From assembly GCA_900771975.1 (NCBI GenBank), contig CAAGPV010000012.1, forward strand, positions 62,001-126,000: a DNA stretch of 64,000 nt, in the 5' to 3' direction. Origin of the DNA: an uncultured Prevotella sp. Its GTDB lineage: Bacteria; Bacteroidota; Bacteroidia; Bacteroidales; Bacteroidaceae. The notes beneath the pieces were generated by a model. It had not been told where the DNA came from. It made no database searches and saw only the letters and a list, made by a program, of their open reading frames with translations. Below, one piece after another: positions 45,377 to 54,189 of the stretch (the stretch's first letter is position 1; every line of letters starts with the position of its first letter). Made by a program: the position numbers and the translations under genes.

Positions 45377-45911
45377 AAGACAACCGGAAGAGCCGTTTGG
45401 CAAACTCCCAAACCACTATGCCTGCTGTTACCGACACGTTAAGCGAATGTTTTGTGCCGAACTGCGGTATTTCCAGGCAGCCGTCAGACGCATCCACCAC
45501 CGACTGCTTGACACCTTTCACCTCGTTGCCAAGAACTACGGCGTACCGTTGTTGTAAATTAAGTTGCAGGTTTTGCAGCTTTGTTGAACCTTCCACCTGT
45601 TCTATAGAATAGACAAAATAGCCTTTTTCCTTCAACTCCTCAACAGCTTCTTCTGGCGTTGAGAAATAGCGCCAGGCCACAGAGTCTTCACCTCCTAAAG
45701 CGGTTTTATGTATCTCTGCATTAGGAGGAGTGGCCGTAATGCCGCACAAATAGACGGCTTCCACCCTAAAAGCATCGCATGAACGAAATACCGATCCTAC
45801 GTTATAGAGCGACCGCACATTGTCAAGCACTACCACAAGCGGCAGTTTTCCTGCCTCTTTAAACTGCTCAACAGAGAGCCGTTGCATCTCAATCGTCTTA
45901 AGCTTGCGCAT
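45375..45911 (-). CDS. SpoU/TrmH-family RNA 2'-O-methyltransferase
   Basis: A 178-residue SPOUT methyltransferase. Motif 1 VLDNVRSLYNVGSVFRSCD near residue 24, motif 2 AVVLGNEVKGVKQSVV near 125 and motif 3 HSLNVSVTAGIVVWEF near 155 are complete, giving the SAM-binding knot. The short form without an N-terminal RNA-binding domain resembles TrmH/TrmL. The target nucleotide is unknown. ATG 45911 overlaps the sufE end by 14 bases, so the genes form one unit. Confidence 0.88.
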   Translation of the reverse strand: MRKLKTIEMQRLSVEQFKEAGKLPLVVVLDNVRSLYNVGSVFRSCDAFRVEAVYLCGITATPPNAEIHKTALGGEDSVAWRYFSTPEEAVEELKEKGYFVYSIEQVEGSTKLQNLQLNLQQRYAVVLGNEVKGVKQSVVDASDGCLEIPQFGTKHSLNVSVTAGIVVWEFAKRLFRLS

Positions 45912-46329
45912 TCTCCTTGGCTTGATAGGCAACAGCATACATACGTATCTGCTTTACCATAGACAACAATCCGTTAGAACGCGTTGGCGACAAGTGTTCA
46001 CGCAACCCTATCTTGTCTATGAAATAAAGGTCGGCATCTACTATCTCTTTTGGGGTGTGGTTGCTCAGAACACGTATCAGCAAGGCTATAATGCCCTTGG
46101 TGATGAGCGCATCACTGTCAGCTGTAAACACAAGACGCCCGTCACGGTAGTCGCATTGCACCCACACCCTACTCTGGCATCCGTCAATGAGGTTGGAATC
46201 GTTCTTGTATTGCTCTGCCAACGGGACCAAATCGTTGCCCAAATCGATAAGCATCTGATATCGGTCCATCCAGTCTGTGAAGTCTTCAAATTCTGCGATG
46301 ACTTCGTCTTGAGCTTCGTTTATTGTCAT
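45898..46329 (-). CDS. sufE: Sulfur acceptor protein SufE
   Basis: A 143-residue SufE that accepts persulfide sulfur from SufS for Fe-S cluster assembly. The active Cys lies in LIDGCQSRVWV near residue 52; the helical N-terminus (MTINEAQDEVIAEFEDF) and the LNHTPKEI-like region (VLSNHTPKEIVDADLYF) fit the family. ATG 46329 gives the normal length. It starts 2 bases after the stop of the U32 peptidase gene. Confidence 0.9.
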   Translation of the reverse strand: MTINEAQDEVIAEFEDFTDWMDRYQMLIDLGNDLVPLAEQYKNDSNLIDGCQSRVWVQCDYRDGRLVFTADSDALITKGIIALLIRVLSNHTPKEIVDADLYFIDKIGLREHLSPTRSNGLLSMVKQIRMYAVAYQAKENAQA

Positions 46330-46331
46330 AA

Positions 46332-47600
46332 TTAGTATTTTATTTCTTGTATTTCGTTTACTGTTTCGAGCTTGAATATTTTGTCCGAAGGACGAACTTT
46401 TCCAGGGACAGGTATCGAGATGCGCCACCCTTTCTCTGCACGGTCTACCGGCTTCAGCTCATAACGTATCTCATCGGCTTTCAGATACATCACACCTGTA
46501 GTGGGACCGGTAATGAGCAACTTGTCGCCTTGTTCTATTTCGGATGCCTCAACGGCTACCTCAGCTACACCAATCTTTGAAAAATACTTCACTATCTTAC
46601 CTACAAGCACTTTCTTCTCGGTAGCGACAGAACCGTAATGCTTGTTCCATTCGCCCAAAGTCTGCCCCTGATAATAGCCGTCCCAAAAGCCTCTGTTAAA
46701 GACCGTGGCCAACTGTTTGTCCCAAGCATCTTTCTTTTCTTCGGTAAACGTACCTTCAATGACACTCTTAATGGCTTCTTTATAACAACGCACCACCGTA
46801 TAGACATATTCCGGACCACGGGCTCTTCCTTCAATTTTGAATACCCTTACACCGGCATCCATCATCCTGTCAATAAACCGAATGGTCTTCAAGTCCTTTG
46901 GAGACATGACATACTTATTGTCTATCTCCAACTGATTGCCCGTTTCGTTGTCGGTAACGGTGTAGGAGCGGCGGCATATCTGAACACATTCTCCCCTATT
47001 TGCCGAACGGTTAACATTGTGAAGGCTCATATAGCACTTGCCGGATATAGCCATACACAAAGCTCCATGACAAAACATCTCTATGCGGACAGGCCGACCC
47101 TTGGGGCCACATACGTTTTGGCGAAGTATTTCTTGATGTATCTTCTTGACCTGATCCATGTTCAACTCGCGGGCCAATACACTTACATCTGCAAAGCGTG
47201 AATAAAACTTCAAGGCTTCGATGTTGGATATGTTGAGCTGAGTAGAGAGATGAACCTCAACCCCAACATTTACACAATAGCTCATGACTGCTACATCGGA
47301 AGCTATTATGGCGGATATACCAGCTGCTTTGGCAGCATCAATTATCTCACGCATCGTTGACAAGTCATCATCATAGATGATGGTATTGACCGTCAGATAA
47401 GTCTTGATGCCATGCTCTGTGCAAGTGGAAGCTATGTCTTTGAGGTCCTCTATGGTGAAATGGTTGGCCGAATGAGAGCGCATATTGAGTTTGCCTATGC
47501 CAAAGTAAACACTGTTGGCACCTGCCTGTATGGCTGCAGCAAGCGACTCTCTTGAACCTACCGGAGCCATTACCTCATAGTCGTTGATATTCAGTTTCAT
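46332..47600 (-). CDS. U32 peptidase-family protein (tRNA/rRNA hydroxylation type)
   Basis: A 422-residue protein of the U32 family. N-terminal TIM-barrel-like part opens YEVMAPVGSRESLAAAI; the Cys-rich Fe-S region is FCHGALCMAISGKCYMS followed by NRGECVQICRRSY near 170-200. Proteins of this type (TrhP, RlhA) take part in hydroxylation of tRNA or 23S rRNA, although they were first named as peptidases. ATG 47600 is chosen; the non-ATG long form (47672) would run through the -7 box at 47606-47613 (TAACTTTG on the minus strand). Operon with sufE and the RNA methyltransferase. Confidence 0.87.
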   Translation of the reverse strand: MKLNINDYEVMAPVGSRESLAAAIQAGANSVYFGIGKLNMRSHSANHFTIEDLKDIASTCTEHGIKTYLTVNTIIYDDDLSTMREIIDAAKAAGISAIIASDVAVMSYCVNVGVEVHLSTQLNISNIEALKFYSRFADVSVLARELNMDQVKKIHQEILRQNVCGPKGRPVRIEMFCHGALCMAISGKCYMSLHNVNRSANRGECVQICRRSYTVTDNETGNQLEIDNKYVMSPKDLKTIRFIDRMMDAGVRVFKIEGRARGPEYVYTVVRCYKEAIKSVIEGTFTEEKKDAWDKQLATVFNRGFWDGYYQGQTLGEWNKHYGSVATEKKVLVGKIVKYFSKIGVAEVAVEASEIEQGDKLLITGPTTGVMYLKADEIRYELKPVDRAEKGWRISIPVPGKVRPSDKIFKLETVNEIQEIKY

Positions 47601-47657
47601 GGTTGCAAAGTTACTAAAAAGTTGTGGGTTGCAGGTTCTACTTAACCATAATTTACT

Positions 47658-47665
47658 TACCTTTG
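47658..47665 (+). promoter_or_regulatory. -7 box just upstream of the papain-like gene
   Basis: TACCTTTG is an exact -7 match ending 7 bases before ATG 47673; no matching -33 was seen. If used, the mRNA would be nearly leaderless. Confidence 0.4.
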
Positions 47666-47672
47666 CCACCAA

Positions 47673-48728
47673 ATGAAAAGAAACATTCTGTTATTAACGG
47701 TATTACTGTTTTTAATGGCTTGTGGAAGGCAACATAAACAGGTTGTCAAGCCATTAAGGTTTTACACCGATGTGTGTCTGAGAACCACCCCCGTAAAGAA
47801 TCAAGGGACAAGTTCGCTGTGCTGGGCTTACGCCATGCTCGCCACAATAGAGACCGAACACATCATGAAGGGCGACTCTATTAACCTCTCCATCGACTAT
47901 GTTGCACGTTCTTTCCTTAAAGAACAAGCATTGGAAGCCTGCCTCTTACGCCACAAACAAGACGCATCACTAACCACCCGCGGAATGATGCCCATGACAA
48001 TACGCCTTATACAAACCTATGGGCTTACCCATTATGACGCTTACCATCGGCGTGACAACGTCAATTTCTATGTGCTTGCACGCCAACTAAGGCTTGCTAT
48101 AAACGGAGCATCATCGGTAGCCGACTGCAACAGGCAAACCGACCAATTGTTGGACAAGGCGTTGGGAAGCTTCTCCAACCACGTTTTTCTTTTCGGGGCA
48201 CAATACACTCCGCTCGAATTTGCCCATTCAGTATGCAGGGACGATGAATATGAAGCAATGACCAGCTTCTCCCATCATCCTTTCGGAAAACGTTTCCCAC
48301 TGGAAGTGGCAGACAATCTGTATCACGACAACTACCTCAATGTTCCTATCGACACCCTAATGAAGACCATCGTGGAGCACGTCAAAAGGGGCCATCCCGT
48401 ATGTTGGGAAGGAGATATCAGCGAAAACGGATTTTCGTTTGAACAGGGCGTTGCTGTCTTGGACAACGAACAGACCAACATAACGCAAGAACTGCGGCAA
48501 CAAGCCTTTGAAAACCATGAAACCACAGACGACCATTGTATGGAAATCGTCGGGCTGGCACACGACCAAAACGGCCGCAGATATTTCATCATGAAAAACT
48601 CCTGGGGAACAGGCAATCCGTTCGGAGGGTTCATGTATGTAAGCTACAACTATGTAAAACTTAAAACCATTGCCATCGTTGCCAGTGCCGATATTACCCA
48701 AACCATAGATAAACAAAATAAAAAATAG
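47673..48728 (+). CDS. Papain-family (C1) cysteine peptidase lipoprotein
   Basis: A 351-residue predicted lipoprotein (signal ending FLMACGRQ, lipid-anchored Cys near residue 17). The C1 peptidase fold is shown by QGTSSLCWAYAMLATIE (Gln oxyanion and catalytic Cys near 50), DDHCMEIVGLAHDQNG (catalytic His near 288) and FIMKNSWGTG (catalytic Asn near 310). This pattern resembles bleomycin hydrolase/aminopeptidase C more than secreted propeptide papains, and no propeptide is evident. Location is periplasmic or surface; the substrate is unknown. Divergent from the U32 operon. Confidence 0.87.
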   Translation: MKRNILLLTVLLFLMACGRQHKQVVKPLRFYTDVCLRTTPVKNQGTSSLCWAYAMLATIETEHIMKGDSINLSIDYVARSFLKEQALEACLLRHKQDASLTTRGMMPMTIRLIQTYGLTHYDAYHRRDNVNFYVLARQLRLAINGASSVADCNRQTDQLLDKALGSFSNHVFLFGAQYTPLEFAHSVCRDDEYEAMTSFSHHPFGKRFPLEVADNLYHDNYLNVPIDTLMKTIVEHVKRGHPVCWEGDISENGFSFEQGVAVLDNEQTNITQELRQQAFENHETTDDHCMEIVGLAHDQNGRRYFIMKNSWGTGNPFGGFMYVSYNYVKLKTIAIVASADITQTIDKQNKK

Positions 48729-48760
48729 CCGGTTTTCTGTAACTTGTCAAGCCTTTTTCG

Positions 48761-48768
48761 TATATTTG
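48761..48768 (+). promoter_or_regulatory. -7 box upstream of the rpoN gene group
   Basis: TATATTTG, an exact -7 match, 28 bases before ATG 48797. The -33 is not convincing. Confidence 0.4.
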
Positions 48769-48796
48769 CAAAAGTATCAAGCACTATAAAACGATT

Positions 48797-49444
48797 ATGG
48801 CTACACATCCTTTATGGACTGATGATTATTGGCTTTTACTGCTTCAGTTGTATATAAAACGTCCAACGGGCATCAAACCCCTTTACTCTCGCCAATTGGT
48901 GGAGTTGTCGTTAGATATACACATACCGCCCCGTTATCTCTACGAACAAATGTTTCGCCTCAGACAAAAGGACTCACCAGTCATCCAACTCCTGTGGAAC
49001 ACCTTTGGCAACAATCCCCGAAAGCTGAGTGCAGAGATAAGAAAACTTCGCAATATGGAGGGGTTCGGCCGACCAAAAGACTTCTATAAGGGGGTGGATG
49101 TAAGAGAATCGTTTGAAAAAGATTTCCAACCAATAGACTGTTATCCGCAACTCAAACCCGTATCCCTTATTCTTATTCTCGACTTATATTTCCAACTAAC
49201 GCCAAACACAATGGTCAAGGAAACGCCAGAAGTACGGCAAATGGCCAAACTGTTGGACGTTTCTCCACAAACGGTGGTGGAAGTGATGGATGTATTCCAG
49301 TTTTGTGACCCCTATCTCAACCGCGACGACCTGATGATATCGCCCCTATTGCTTCCTTGCCAAAACGTTTGGAACAGATACGGCAACGATAACCTCGAGA
49401 AACTTTCGGCCATTGCAGCACAATTAAGAGACTATTTTAAATAA
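48797..49444 (+). CDS. Conserved protein of unknown function upstream of rpoN
   Basis: A 215-residue soluble protein with no signal peptide, rich in Leu, Pro and Arg and predicted mostly helical. A central block (YLYEQMFRLRQ, then LSAEIRKLRNMEG) and a possible helix-turn-helix (VRQMAKLLDVSPQTVVEVMDVFQ, ~150-172) are visible. I do not recognise a named family. It lies 34 bases before the rpoN ATG on the same strand, suggesting a link with sigma-54 or with transcription; that link is inference. Confidence 0.7.
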   Translation: MATHPLWTDDYWLLLLQLYIKRPTGIKPLYSRQLVELSLDIHIPPRYLYEQMFRLRQKDSPVIQLLWNTFGNNPRKLSAEIRKLRNMEGFGRPKDFYKGVDVRESFEKDFQPIDCYPQLKPVSLILILDLYFQLTPNTMVKETPEVRQMAKLLDVSPQTVVEVMDVFQFCDPYLNRDDLMISPLLLPCQNVWNRYGNDNLEKLSAIAAQLRDYFK

Positions 49445-49478
49445 GTTAGATGAACTTTTAGTACTTTTGCACTTCGAT

Positions 49479-51002
49479 ATGGGACAACAACTCGTACAAA
49501 CACAAGAGCAAAAACAAAAGCTCGTCCAGCGTCTCACCGCACAACAAATGCAACAAGTGAGGCTCTTGGAAATGCCGTTGGCTGAACTTGAACAAGACAT
49601 TGAAGCACAACTCAACGAGAATCCAGCTCTGGAAGAGGATAGAAGCGACAACGAACCTTACTCTACCGAACCACACGAAGACACTGCCGAGCATGACGGA
49701 GAGGACTTTGAAACACGCTCGGAACGGGAAGAACGCGAAGATGCTTTAGACACTGCCCTTGACGGTTTGGGTCGCGATGACCGGATGCCGGAATATGATA
49801 TGGGCCCACGTCAAAACAACAATGCCGACTATGAAGAGATTGTCTATGGCGACACCACTTCGTTTATCGACAAAATGAACGAACAAGTGGGCGAGTTAGA
49901 ACTCTCTGACAAGCAGCGTGACATCATCAACTACCTCATCGGATCGCTCGACAACGACGGACTGCTTCGCAAACCGCTTGATGCCATTTGCGACGAACTT
50001 GCCATTTACCACGGCATAGATGCCTCAGAAGACGAAATAGAAGACGTCTTGAAGATATTGCAAGATTTCGATCCACCAGGAATAGGAGCCCGTTCGCTAC
50101 AAGAGTGTCTGTTGCTGCAAATCAAAAGGAAGATAAGCAGTAACGAAGGAAATACTCCCCTAAGAGTCTATGAGTTGATGCAAACCATCCTTTCCAACTA
50201 TTTTGATGCTTTCACCAAGAAGCATTGGGATAAAATAAAAACCGCCTTGTCGCTAACTGACTTACAGGTGGAAGCACTGAAAAAGGAAATCAGGAAGTTA
50301 AACCCGAAGCCTGGTGCCTCAATGGGCGAAACACAGGGGCGCAACACCGAACAAATCACTCCAGACTTCATTGTAGACACCGACGACGAGGGGCATGTCA
50401 GCTTCACGCTCAACGATGGAAACGTGCCGGAGTTAAGGATTTCGCCATCGTTTGCCAACATGCTGGAAGCCTATCGCGACAACCGGAAGTCGTTAAGCCG
50501 GCAAATGAAGGAGGCACTTCTTTACACCAAGGAAAAAGTGGAGCGGGCAAAAGGCTATATTGAAGCCATAAAGCAACGGCGCCATACGCTTACCGTCACT
50601 ATGAAGACCATCATAGACATTCAGATGAAGTTTTTCCAAGACGGCGATGAAGCCGATCTTCGCCCTATGATACTGAAAGATGTAGCCGAAAGAACCCATC
50701 TTGACAAATCAACCATCAGCCGGGTAAGCAACGCCAAGTATGCCCAGACCAAATGGGGCATATTTCCCTTGCGCTATTTCTTCAGCGACGGATACACCAC
50801 CGAAAACGGGGAAGAACTTTCCAAACGCAAGATTAAGCTGGCACTGAAGGAAGTTGTAGACGGAGAAGACAAGAAACACCCGTTAAGCGATGACGCCCTT
50901 GAAAAACGAATGAAAGAAAAAGGCTTTCCGATAGCCCGCCGCACCATATCGAAATACCGCGAACAATTGGGCATACCAGTGGCACGGCTACGCAAGGAAT
51001 GA
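49479..51002 (+). CDS. rpoN: RNA polymerase sigma-54 factor
   Basis: A 507-residue sigma-54. Region I is Gln-rich (QQLVQTQEQKQKLVQRLTAQQ) with an acidic region II (~50-110), the core-binding part lies ~120-330, and the C-terminal RpoN box ARRTISKYREQLGIP (~484-498) binds the -24 element. A DKSTISRVSNAKY helix-turn-helix is near 408-420. ATG 49479 is chosen; an in-frame TTG (49467) overlaps a -7 box TACTTTTG (49462-49469). No activator gene with a sigma-54 AAA+ domain is in the window. Confidence 0.95.
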   Translation: MGQQLVQTQEQKQKLVQRLTAQQMQQVRLLEMPLAELEQDIEAQLNENPALEEDRSDNEPYSTEPHEDTAEHDGEDFETRSEREEREDALDTALDGLGRDDRMPEYDMGPRQNNNADYEEIVYGDTTSFIDKMNEQVGELELSDKQRDIINYLIGSLDNDGLLRKPLDAICDELAIYHGIDASEDEIEDVLKILQDFDPPGIGARSLQECLLLQIKRKISSNEGNTPLRVYELMQTILSNYFDAFTKKHWDKIKTALSLTDLQVEALKKEIRKLNPKPGASMGETQGRNTEQITPDFIVDTDDEGHVSFTLNDGNVPELRISPSFANMLEAYRDNRKSLSRQMKEALLYTKEKVERAKGYIEAIKQRRHTLTVTMKTIIDIQMKFFQDGDEADLRPMILKDVAERTHLDKSTISRVSNAKYAQTKWGIFPLRYFFSDGYTTENGEELSKRKIKLALKEVVDGEDKKHPLSDDALEKRMKEKGFPIARRTISKYREQLGIPVARLRKE

Positions 51003-51022
51003 CGGGAATAAAGGCATAACAC

Positions 51023-51640
51023 ATGAGCGAAAAGAATATCATACTGACCGCAAGAATAGTGAGCTTGTTGTTCACTCCTTTCTACCTACCGTTGATAGGC
51101 GTTTTGGCCTTGTTGTTTTTCAGCTATCTCAGCTTGTTTCCCTGGCAGGTGAAAGTGGTCATTCTCGCGCTGATATACCTCAGCACTTTACTCCTCCCAA
51201 CGTTTCTTATCCACCTATACCGCAAATATCAGGGTTGGACACCTTTGCAAATGGGACTGAAAGAACGACGAATGGTTCCTTACATCATCAGCATCCTATG
51301 CTATTTTGGCTGCTACTATGTTGTAAACATATGCCATATGCCCCACCCCATCAGTTCAATACTTGTTGTAGCGGTACTTATTCAGGTGCTATGTGCCATC
51401 ATCAACGTGTGGTGGAAGATATCTACACACACTACGGGGTTGGGTGGCGTTGCCGGTTCGTTGCTCGCTTTTGCCGCTATGTTCAACTTCGACCCTACAT
51501 GGTGGCTATGCCTGGTGCTTCTTCTCGCCGGTATGGTGGGCAGCAGCAGAATGATTTTACGTCAACACACGCTGCCACAAGTGGTAACAGGGTTTTTCTT
51601 AGGACTCTTGTGTGGATTTTTTGTGATAATATTCGTATAA
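51023..51640 (+). CDS. PAP2-like membrane protein
   Basis: A 205-residue multi-pass (about six segments) inner-membrane protein. The C-terminal half carries a degenerate PAP2 signature: WKISTHTTGLGGVAG near 132 and SSRMILRQHTLPQVVTG near 172, like the SGH and SRxxxxxHxxxQ motifs of phosphatidate phosphatases. The classic first motif (KxxxxxxRP) is only partly visible (KERRMVP). A lipid-phosphate role is possible. It starts 21 bases after rpoN and 15 bases before purE. Confidence 0.7.
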   Translation: MSEKNIILTARIVSLLFTPFYLPLIGVLALLFFSYLSLFPWQVKVVILALIYLSTLLLPTFLIHLYRKYQGWTPLQMGLKERRMVPYIISILCYFGCYYVVNICHMPHPISSILVVAVLIQVLCAIINVWWKISTHTTGLGGVAGSLLAFAAMFNFDPTWWLCLVLLLAGMVGSSRMILRQHTLPQVVTGFFLGLLCGFFVIIFV

Positions 51641-51654
51641 AAACATTATAGCAA

Positions 51655-52164
51655 ATGAAACCATTAATCAGCATCATTATGGGCTCTACAAGCGATCTTC
51701 CCATCATGGAGAAAGCTTGTAAATGGCTTGAACAACAAGAAATACCTTTCGAGGTAAACGCATTATCGGCTCACCGCACACCTGATGCAGTGGAAGCTTT
51801 TGCCAAAGGTGCCAAGGAACGTGGCATCAAAGTAATTATAGCAGGGGCCGGAATGGCTGCAGCACTGCCTGGTGTCATTGCTGCTTCCACCCCATTACCA
51901 GTCATCGGGGTGCCTATCAAAGGCATGTTGGACGGTCTTGACGCAATGTTGAGCATTATACAGATGCCCCCAGGCATCCCAGTAGCTACAGTTGGCGTGA
52001 ACGGAGCCCAGAATGCAGCCATACTTGCTGCCGAGATGATCGCTTTGGGCGACGAAAACATTGCCAAAAAGATTGACGACTGGAAAGCCGGATTAGGCGC
52101 AAAAATAGAAAAAGCCAACCGCGAACTGGCAGAAATAAAGGACTATAAGTTTAAGACCAACTAA
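51655..52164 (+). CDS. purE: N5-carboxyaminoimidazole ribonucleotide mutase
   Basis: Class I PurE of purine biosynthesis; it converts N5-CAIR to CAIR. The 169-residue protein has the family motifs MGSTSDLPIM near residue 8, LSAHRTPD near 41 (catalytic His) and GAGMAAALPGVIA near 66, followed by TPLPVIGVPIKG. No fused SAICAR synthetase is present. It lies 10 bases before ispG. Confidence 0.95.
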   Translation: MKPLISIIMGSTSDLPIMEKACKWLEQQEIPFEVNALSAHRTPDAVEAFAKGAKERGIKVIIAGAGMAAALPGVIAASTPLPVIGVPIKGMLDGLDAMLSIIQMPPGIPVATVGVNGAQNAAILAAEMIALGDENIAKKIDDWKAGLGAKIEKANRELAEIKDYKFKTN

Positions 52165-52174
52165 CCTTTATAGC

Positions 52175-54025
52175 ATGATAGACTTATTCAACTATCAGCG
52201 GCGTACCTCTTCGGTAGTGCATGTTGGAGCTATTGATATGGGAGGCGACAACCCTATTCGCATTCAATCGATGACTACCACCAACACCAACGATACCGAT
52301 GCTTGCGTAAAACAGGCTGAACGCATCATCAAAGCAGGTGGAGAACTTGTCAGATTGACCACACAGGGTTCGCGGGAAGCTGAAAATCTTAAGAACATCA
52401 ACGCACAACTGCGCGGAGACGGCTACCTTACACCACTGGTTGCCGACGTTCATTTCAACCCACACGTGGCAGACGTAGCTGCATTATACGCCGAAAAGGT
52501 GCGCATAAACCCCGGCAACTACACCGATCCAGCACGTAAATTCATCCAACGGGAGTATACCGACGAGGAATATGCCAAAGAACTGAAAAAGATTGAAGAA
52601 CGTTTTATACCCTTCCTACACATCTGTCGAGAGAATCACACTGCCATTCGCATAGGAGTCAACCACGGGTCACTGTCCGACCGCATACGCAACCGCTACG
52701 GAGACACACCTGAAGGCATTGTTGAAAGTTGTATGGAGTTTCTGCGAATATGCCAAAAAGAGCACTTCGATGATGTGGTTATCAGCATTAAAGCCTCAAA
52801 CACGGTGGTGATGGTGCGCTCGGTAAGACTTCTGATAGACGCAATGGACAAGGCAGACATGCACTATCCGCTCCACCTGGGCGTAACCGAGGCCGGAGAA
52901 GGCGAAGACGGACGCATAAAGAGTGCAGTAGGAATAGGAGCACTGCTGGCTGACGGAATTGGCGACACTGTGCGTGTTAGCCTTAGCGAAGAGCCAGAAG
53001 CCGAAATACCTGTGGCACGCCACTTGGTAGACTACGTCACTTCACGCGCCGGACACCTGCTCATCCCTGGCGAAAAAGCCATAGATTTCGACTGGTTGCA
53101 TCCCTCCCGACGCCCTACAAAGCCTGTCAGAAACATTGGCGGCGAACAAGTGCCGGTGGTAATAAGCTCCAACGCTGATGACACAAAAGCCGATTACATC
53201 TATTTAGGACAAAATTGGCCTACAACTCCCCGAAAAGATGCAAACTATATAGTGGACTTCAATGCCTTTGCAGCCGCACAGACAGAAGGAAAAATACCTG
53301 AAACGGGACATTACTACCCCATTTTCCCTCACAACACCATGCCATTCTTAGCAGAAATTAAGGCTGAACTGAAATTTCTTGTCTTACCTTTCGGGGCTCC
53401 AAGCGAAGAATATCTGACGTGCTTGAAACTACATCCAGAGGTGGTAGTGGTGTGTCCGTCCACTCACAAGAACCGTGTAGGCGACCAAAGGGCACTGGTT
53501 CATGACCTTTGGAAGAACAACATTGCCAACCCTGTGGTGTTTGCAGAGATGTACCAACACAGCAAAGAGGAAAAGAGCGACTTCCAACTGGAAGCTGCTG
53601 CCGACTTGGGGGCTCTCTTGATAGACGGACTTACAGACGGAATTTGGCTGCTCAACCAAGGTGACATTCCTTCAGATGTTGTGACAGAAACGGCTTTTGG
53701 CATATTGCAGGCTGCCCGTTTGCGCACAACCAAGACCGAATATATCAGCTGCCCCGGCTGTGGACGCACGCTATACGACCTACGTGAGACAATAGCACGC
53801 ATCCGTGAGGCTACAAAAGACATGAAGGGACTGAAGATAGGCATCATGGGGTGCATCGTAAACGGTCCTGGAGAGATGGCCGATGCCGACTACGGATATG
53901 TTGGAGCCGGCCCTGACAAGGTGTCGCTCTACAAAAAACAAGTGTGCATAGAGAAGAATATACCACAAGAAGTGGCGGTGGAACATTTGCTCAACCTTAT
54001 CAAAAAAGAAGAAGGAAAATCATAG
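52175..54025 (+). CDS. ispG: 4-hydroxy-3-methylbut-2-enyl diphosphate synthase, long form
   Basis: Penultimate step of the MEP isoprenoid pathway (MEcPP to HMBPP). The 616-residue protein is the long form found in Bacteroidetes, Chlamydia and plants, with an extra central domain (~265-500). N-terminal TIM barrel: IRIQSMTTTNTNDTDA near 29, VADVHFNPHVADVA near 92. The C-terminal [4Fe-4S] site is visible in CPGCGRTLYDL, then GIMGCIVNGPGEMADADYG near 559-577. It follows purE by 10 bases. Confidence 0.95.
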   Translation: MIDLFNYQRRTSSVVHVGAIDMGGDNPIRIQSMTTTNTNDTDACVKQAERIIKAGGELVRLTTQGSREAENLKNINAQLRGDGYLTPLVADVHFNPHVADVAALYAEKVRINPGNYTDPARKFIQREYTDEEYAKELKKIEERFIPFLHICRENHTAIRIGVNHGSLSDRIRNRYGDTPEGIVESCMEFLRICQKEHFDDVVISIKASNTVVMVRSVRLLIDAMDKADMHYPLHLGVTEAGEGEDGRIKSAVGIGALLADGIGDTVRVSLSEEPEAEIPVARHLVDYVTSRAGHLLIPGEKAIDFDWLHPSRRPTKPVRNIGGEQVPVVISSNADDTKADYIYLGQNWPTTPRKDANYIVDFNAFAAAQTEGKIPETGHYYPIFPHNTMPFLAEIKAELKFLVLPFGAPSEEYLTCLKLHPEVVVVCPSTHKNRVGDQRALVHDLWKNNIANPVVFAEMYQHSKEEKSDFQLEAAADLGALLIDGLTDGIWLLNQGDIPSDVVTETAFGILQAARLRTTKTEYISCPGCGRTLYDLRETIARIREATKDMKGLKIGIMGCIVNGPGEMADADYGYVGAGPDKVSLYKKQVCIEKNIPQEVAVEHLLNLIKKEEGKS

Positions 54026-54056
54026 CAATTTTTTACCGGCCAAGGTATGGAAAAAC

Positions 54057-54137
54057 AAAAGCGGCCTTTTTAGCCTGTAAAACCCTGTGTTTTAGGTGCT
54101 AAAAAGGCCGCTTTTACAAGCTAAAACACAGGGTTTT
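54057..54137. repeat. Interleaved double inverted repeat (A-B-A'-B')
   Basis: Four arms: A 54057-54074 pairs perfectly with A' 54098-54115 (18 bp), and B 54079-54095 pairs perfectly with B' 54121-54137 (17 bp). The arms alternate, with gaps of only 4, 2 and 5 bases. RNA or single-stranded DNA could form either hairpin, or in principle a pseudoknot, but not both as simple nested hairpins. It begins 31 bases after the ispG stop and shares TTTTAG/CTAAAA words with the repeat at 10427-10497. Confidence 0.8.
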
Positions 54138-54189
54138 GGAAAGCAATATATAACTTACTGAAAACCAATATGTTACACATTATCCTTTT

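Noticed and set aside
49479..51002. Sigma-54 (-24/-12) promoters near rpoN
   Set aside because: No TGGCAC-N5-TTGC-like pair was found in the intergenic spaces I read.
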